A DNA stretch of 33,591 nt from positions 1 to 33,591 of the forward strand of contig JAJDOG010000076.1 of NCBI GenBank assembly GCA_022340285.1, read 5' to 3'. Below, in pieces: positions 30,892 to 33,591 of the stretch (position 1 is the first letter of the stretch; each line of letters begins with the position of its first letter). Position numbers and translations under genes: made by a program. The DNA is from Betaproteobacteria bacterium. GTDB taxonomy: Bacteria > Pseudomonadota > Gammaproteobacteria > Burkholderiales > SG8-39. The notes under the pieces were generated by a model. It was given only the letters and a program-made list of their open reading frames with translations. It had not been told where the DNA came from and did no database searches.

Positions 30892-32430
30892 ATGAAGTAC
30901 CGATTCCTGAACTGCGAGCTCGACACTGACCGTCAGGAGCTAACCGTCGACGGCCGCGCGCGCGCCGTTGAGCCCCAAGTCTTCAGCCTGCTCACCTATC
31001 TGGTCGCGAATCGGGACCGGGTGGTGAGCCGGGACGAGCTCAACGAGGCCGTCTGGCACGGACGGATCGTCTCGGACGAGACGCTCTCGAGTCGTATCAG
31101 CGCGGCGCGGAAGGCGATCGGTGACAACGGACGCGAGCAGGTCGCGATCCGCACCGTCGCGCGGCGCGGGTTCCGGTTCGTCGCCGAGGTGGACGGCAGC
31201 GGCGAGGCCCCGCCGTCGGCCGGCGCGCCGGCCGCGCCGAGCGCGGACCGACCCGCGGTCGCCGTGCTCGCGTTCGGGAACATGAGCGGCGACGCTGACC
31301 AGGAGTACCTGTCCGACGGGCTGTCAGAGGACATCATCGCCGCGTTGCTCCTCTGGGGCTCGTTTCCCGTCGTATCCAGAAACTCCAGCTTTGCCTACAA
31401 GGGGAGGTTCGTCGACGTCAAGCAGATCGGTCGGGAACTCGGTGCGCGCTACGTCCTCGAGGGGAGCGTGCGCAGGATCGCCAATCGCCTGCGGATCTCC
31501 GCGCAGCTCATCGATGCGACGACAGGTCATCACGTGTGGGGGGAGCGCTACGACCGCGTGGTGGAGGACGTATTCGCTGTTCAGGACGATATCTCGCGGA
31601 AGATCGCATCGATCGTCGAGCCTGCGCTGGGCCGGGCAGAGTACGTGCGCTCCAGTGCGAAGCAGCCGGACAACCTCAGCGCCTGGGATTACTACCTGCG
31701 CGGCAGGTGGCATCTCCACGATTACACACGCGAGGGGAACCAGAAGGCGCGTGCTTTCTTTGAGCGCAGCATCGCACTCGACCCGGAGTTCGCGAGGGCT
31801 CATGCCGACTTGGCTCTCAGCTACTCGCGCGACCTGTTGCTGCACTTCGCCGAAGATCGCGAGGTGTGGATGTCCAGCCTCATCGACGCCGCGCAGACGG
31901 CGGTCCGTCTCGACCGTGCCTCCTCACGCGCGCATATCGTACTGAGCACCGGATACCTGTGGCGGAATCAACTCGAGCTCGCAATCAAGGAAGGGCGTCT
32001 GGCGGTCGAGCTCAACCCGAGTGACGCCGACGCGCTGCACCAGCTCGGTAACATCCTTGACGTCTCGGGAGACAGCGAGGGCATACCGATGATGGAAAAG
32101 GCGCTGGGATACCAGGCGCAGAGCCCGCAGCGCCACATGCAGCTGACGTTCCTTGCACGCGCCTACGTCAACCGCGGCAACCACGCGCGGGCCGTCGACT
32201 GCGCCGACGCGGCGATTGCCCAGCGGCCCGACTATCCTCACGCGCACTACATCAAGGCCGTTGCTCTCAGCCATCTCGGGCGCCTGGAAGAGGCGGACGC
32301 GGCGCTGCGCGCGTGCGAGGACGCGCATCCGGGATTCGTGCGCGATCGTGCGGAGTGGACGCCCTATCCCCACGCCGGCGCAGGTAACCAGCTGATCGCC
32401 GGGCTTCCGAACGCCGAGCGATTCAGGTAG
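30892..32430 (+). CDS. Winged-helix regulator with TolB-like and TPR domains
   Basis: 512 residues. Residues about 1-100 form an OmpR/CadC-type winged helix (ELTVDGRARAVEPQVFSLLT, RVVSRDELNEAVWHGRIVSD, TVARRGFRFVAEV). After a Pro/Ala linker, residues about 118-235 match the TolB-like N-terminal domain often fused to such regulators and to class III cyclases (RPAVAVLAFGNMSGDADQEY, LSDGLSEDIIAALL, RYVLEGSVRR, ERYDRVVEDVFAVQDDI). The rest is TPR repeats (about 255-480). No membrane helix is apparent, unlike CadC, so it is cytosolic. There is no receiver domain. It is divergent from the peroxiredoxin-MFS operon, a possible target. The ribosome binding site is weak. Confidence 0.88.
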   Translation: MKYRFLNCELDTDRQELTVDGRARAVEPQVFSLLTYLVANRDRVVSRDELNEAVWHGRIVSDETLSSRISAARKAIGDNGREQVAIRTVARRGFRFVAEVDGSGEAPPSAGAPAAPSADRPAVAVLAFGNMSGDADQEYLSDGLSEDIIAALLLWGSFPVVSRNSSFAYKGRFVDVKQIGRELGARYVLEGSVRRIANRLRISAQLIDATTGHHVWGERYDRVVEDVFAVQDDISRKIASIVEPALGRAEYVRSSAKQPDNLSAWDYYLRGRWHLHDYTREGNQKARAFFERSIALDPEFARAHADLALSYSRDLLLHFAEDREVWMSSLIDAAQTAVRLDRASSRAHIVLSTGYLWRNQLELAIKEGRLAVELNPSDADALHQLGNILDVSGDSEGIPMMEKALGYQAQSPQRHMQLTFLARAYVNRGNHARAVDCADAAIAQRPDYPHAHYIKAVALSHLGRLEEADAALRACEDAHPGFVRDRAEWTPYPHAGAGNQLIAGLPNAERFR

Positions 32431-32444
32431 GTGGTATGCACCGC

Positions 32445-32462
32445 CGCTCTTTTCCAAGAGCG
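32445..32462. terminator. Possible bidirectional hairpin between convergent genes
   Basis: A perfect 7-bp stem (CGCTCTT / AAGAGCG) with a TTCC loop lies between the regulator stop and the convergent exporter stop. There is no T-run on either side, so it is a weak terminator candidate only. Confidence 0.3.
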
Positions 32463-32503
32463 TATGCTCGCGACGCCGCGTGGACACCCGCGGACGCCGA
32501 GCT

Positions 32504-33591
32504 TCAAGGAGTGGACTTGTCGACTCCGGCGTTCTTGCGCTGGACGAGTAGCCAAGCGCTCAGCGCGCTGAGCGCCGCGAGCAGAGCGGCGACTGCCATC
32601 ACCAGACGGAAACCCGCCACGAACGACTCGTTTGTCGCGCGCCTGAGGGCTGTGCGCGTTTCCGGAGCGAGAACCTCGCCGAATTCCGCCCCCGCCAGCT
32701 TCGCGCGCTGACCATCGACGACAAGGCGCGCCTCCGGCGGAAGGTTCAGACGCGATAGGCGCAGGTCGAGCGCACGATTGAAGGCGTGCTGCAGGACAAG
32801 CCCCAACACTGCGATCGCGAGCAGCGCCGCCGTGCGGGCCACCGCATTGTTCACGCCGGAGGCGAGTCCCGCACGCCGCTCGCCGACGGCGTTCATCACG
32901 GTGGTGGTGAGCGGGGCGACGCTGACGGCCATGCCGATGCCGAGGGTCACCACCGCGGGAAAGAAGCTCGTCCAATAGTTTCCGCCGATGCCCGGCGGGA
33001 TGAACAGTGCGAAACCGATCGCGGCGATCCCCGGGCCGACAATGAGCGGCAGCCTGGCGCCGTAGCGTGCCACCAAGCCGCCGGACCAGCGCGACAGGAA
33101 GAACATGATGAGAACGAACGGCAGGATCGCTGCACCAGCCGCCGTCGCACTGAAGTCTTGCACCTGAATGAGATTGAGCGGAAGGAAGAAGAGCGCTCCG
33201 CTCAGCGCGGTGTACAGCAAGAGCGTCAGCAGATTCGCCCCGCCGAAGTCCCCATCGCGGAATAGGGCGAGTGGAACCATCGGATTGCGACTTCGCGCTT
33301 CGACCAGGAGAAATCCTGCCGATGCCGTGGTCCCAACGGCGAGCGCTCCGAGCACGCGCGGCGCGTCGAAGCCGAGCCGTGGCGCATCGACGAGTCCGTA
33401 GACGATCGCTCCCAGTGCGACGGTCGCGAGCGCTGCCCCCTGCCAGTCGAGTCCCGCGCGCGATTCGTCATCGCGGCTTTCCGGTACATATCGCCAGGCG
33501 AGTGCGGCCACTACTGCTGCGAGCGGGATGTTCAGGAGAAAGACCGCGCGCCACGAGACGTGCTCGATGAGCCAGCCGCCGAGGACCGGCC
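32504..33591 (-). CDS. DHA2-type MFS exporter, 5' end beyond the window
   Basis: The frame is open to the last base of the window; 361 codons are visible and the start lies outside. The visible part begins PVLGGWLIEHVSWRAVFLLN, the motif-C/TM5-6 signature of 14-helix DHA2 (EmrB/QacA-type) drug exporters. Further helices follow, with SRWSGGLVARYGARLPLIVG as the second-half motif A and NAVGERRAGLASGVNNAVAR. A hydrophilic loop before the last helix (about 32640-32760) is typical of the family. The protein would use the proton gradient to expel drugs or metabolites from the inner membrane. It converges on the winged-helix regulator. Confidence 0.88.
   Translation of the reverse strand, partial: PVLGGWLIEHVSWRAVFLLNIPLAAVVAALAWRYVPESRDDESRAGLDWQGAALATVALGAIVYGLVDAPRLGFDAPRVLGALAVGTTASAGFLLVEARSRNPMVPLALFRDGDFGGANLLTLLLYTALSGALFFLPLNLIQVQDFSATAAGAAILPFVLIMFFLSRWSGGLVARYGARLPLIVGPGIAAIGFALFIPPGIGGNYWTSFFPAVVTLGIGMAVSVAPLTTTVMNAVGERRAGLASGVNNAVARTAALLAIAVLGLVLQHAFNRALDLRLSRLNLPPEARLVVDGQRAKLAGAEFGEVLAPETRTALRRATNESFVAGFRLVMAVAALLAALSALSAWLLVQRKNAGVDKSTP

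Overview
The window is GC-rich, gene-dense bacterial DNA. The content (OmpA-like protein, delta-9-type desaturase, sll1863/DUF3309/DUF3562 stress proteins, LigAB dioxygenase, many hybrid kinases) points to a betaproteobacterium, probably near Burkholderiales. That placement is inferred from protein families only. I see no rRNA, tRNA, CRISPR array, insertion sequence or phage gene.

Region 1 (1-5.2 kb) is a loose stress/envelope neighbourhood. It holds an OmpA-like protein with a strong terminator, a fatty acid desaturase, a coiled-coil stress protein, a DUF3309 peptide, a DUF3562-like protein, a small zinc-ribbon protein and an EthD-domain protein. Two gene remnants lie here: the tail of a glycine-zipper protein and a piece of a trypsin-like peptidase. 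Related GC-rich palindromes (core TGTGCGCCGGCGCACA) sit upstream of several of the small genes and may be operators of one regulon.

Region 2 (5.3-11.5 kb) has a molybdopterin oxidoreductase facing away from an operon of a B12-binding radical SAM protein, a membrane hybrid histidine kinase and a single-domain response regulator.

Region 3 (11.5-18.9 kb) is one long minus-strand series. In transcription order it is a receiver-PP2C phosphatase, a DUF4396 membrane protein, a TTC38-like TPR protein, LigA, LigB, a metallo-beta-lactamase-fold lipoprotein and a receiver-nucleotide cyclase.

Region 4 (18.9-28.6 kb) runs the other way. It encodes an RsbW-like kinase, a STAS antagonist, an NCS2 permease fused to a degenerate RsbW-like domain, a decayed second STAS gene, a TRAP-type and an ABC-type solute-binding protein without transporters, a 1391-residue hybrid kinase and another single-domain response regulator. 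With the divergent receiver-PP2C gene, this contains all the classes of part needed for a partner-switching circuit (phosphatase, kinase, antagonist). Possible solute inputs are the permease fusion and the two binding proteins. This is the most interesting part of the window.

Region 5 (28.7-33.6 kb) holds an MFS transporter and a 1-Cys peroxiredoxin in one operon, a winged-helix/TolB-like/TPR regulator, and a DHA2-type MFS exporter cut by the window end.
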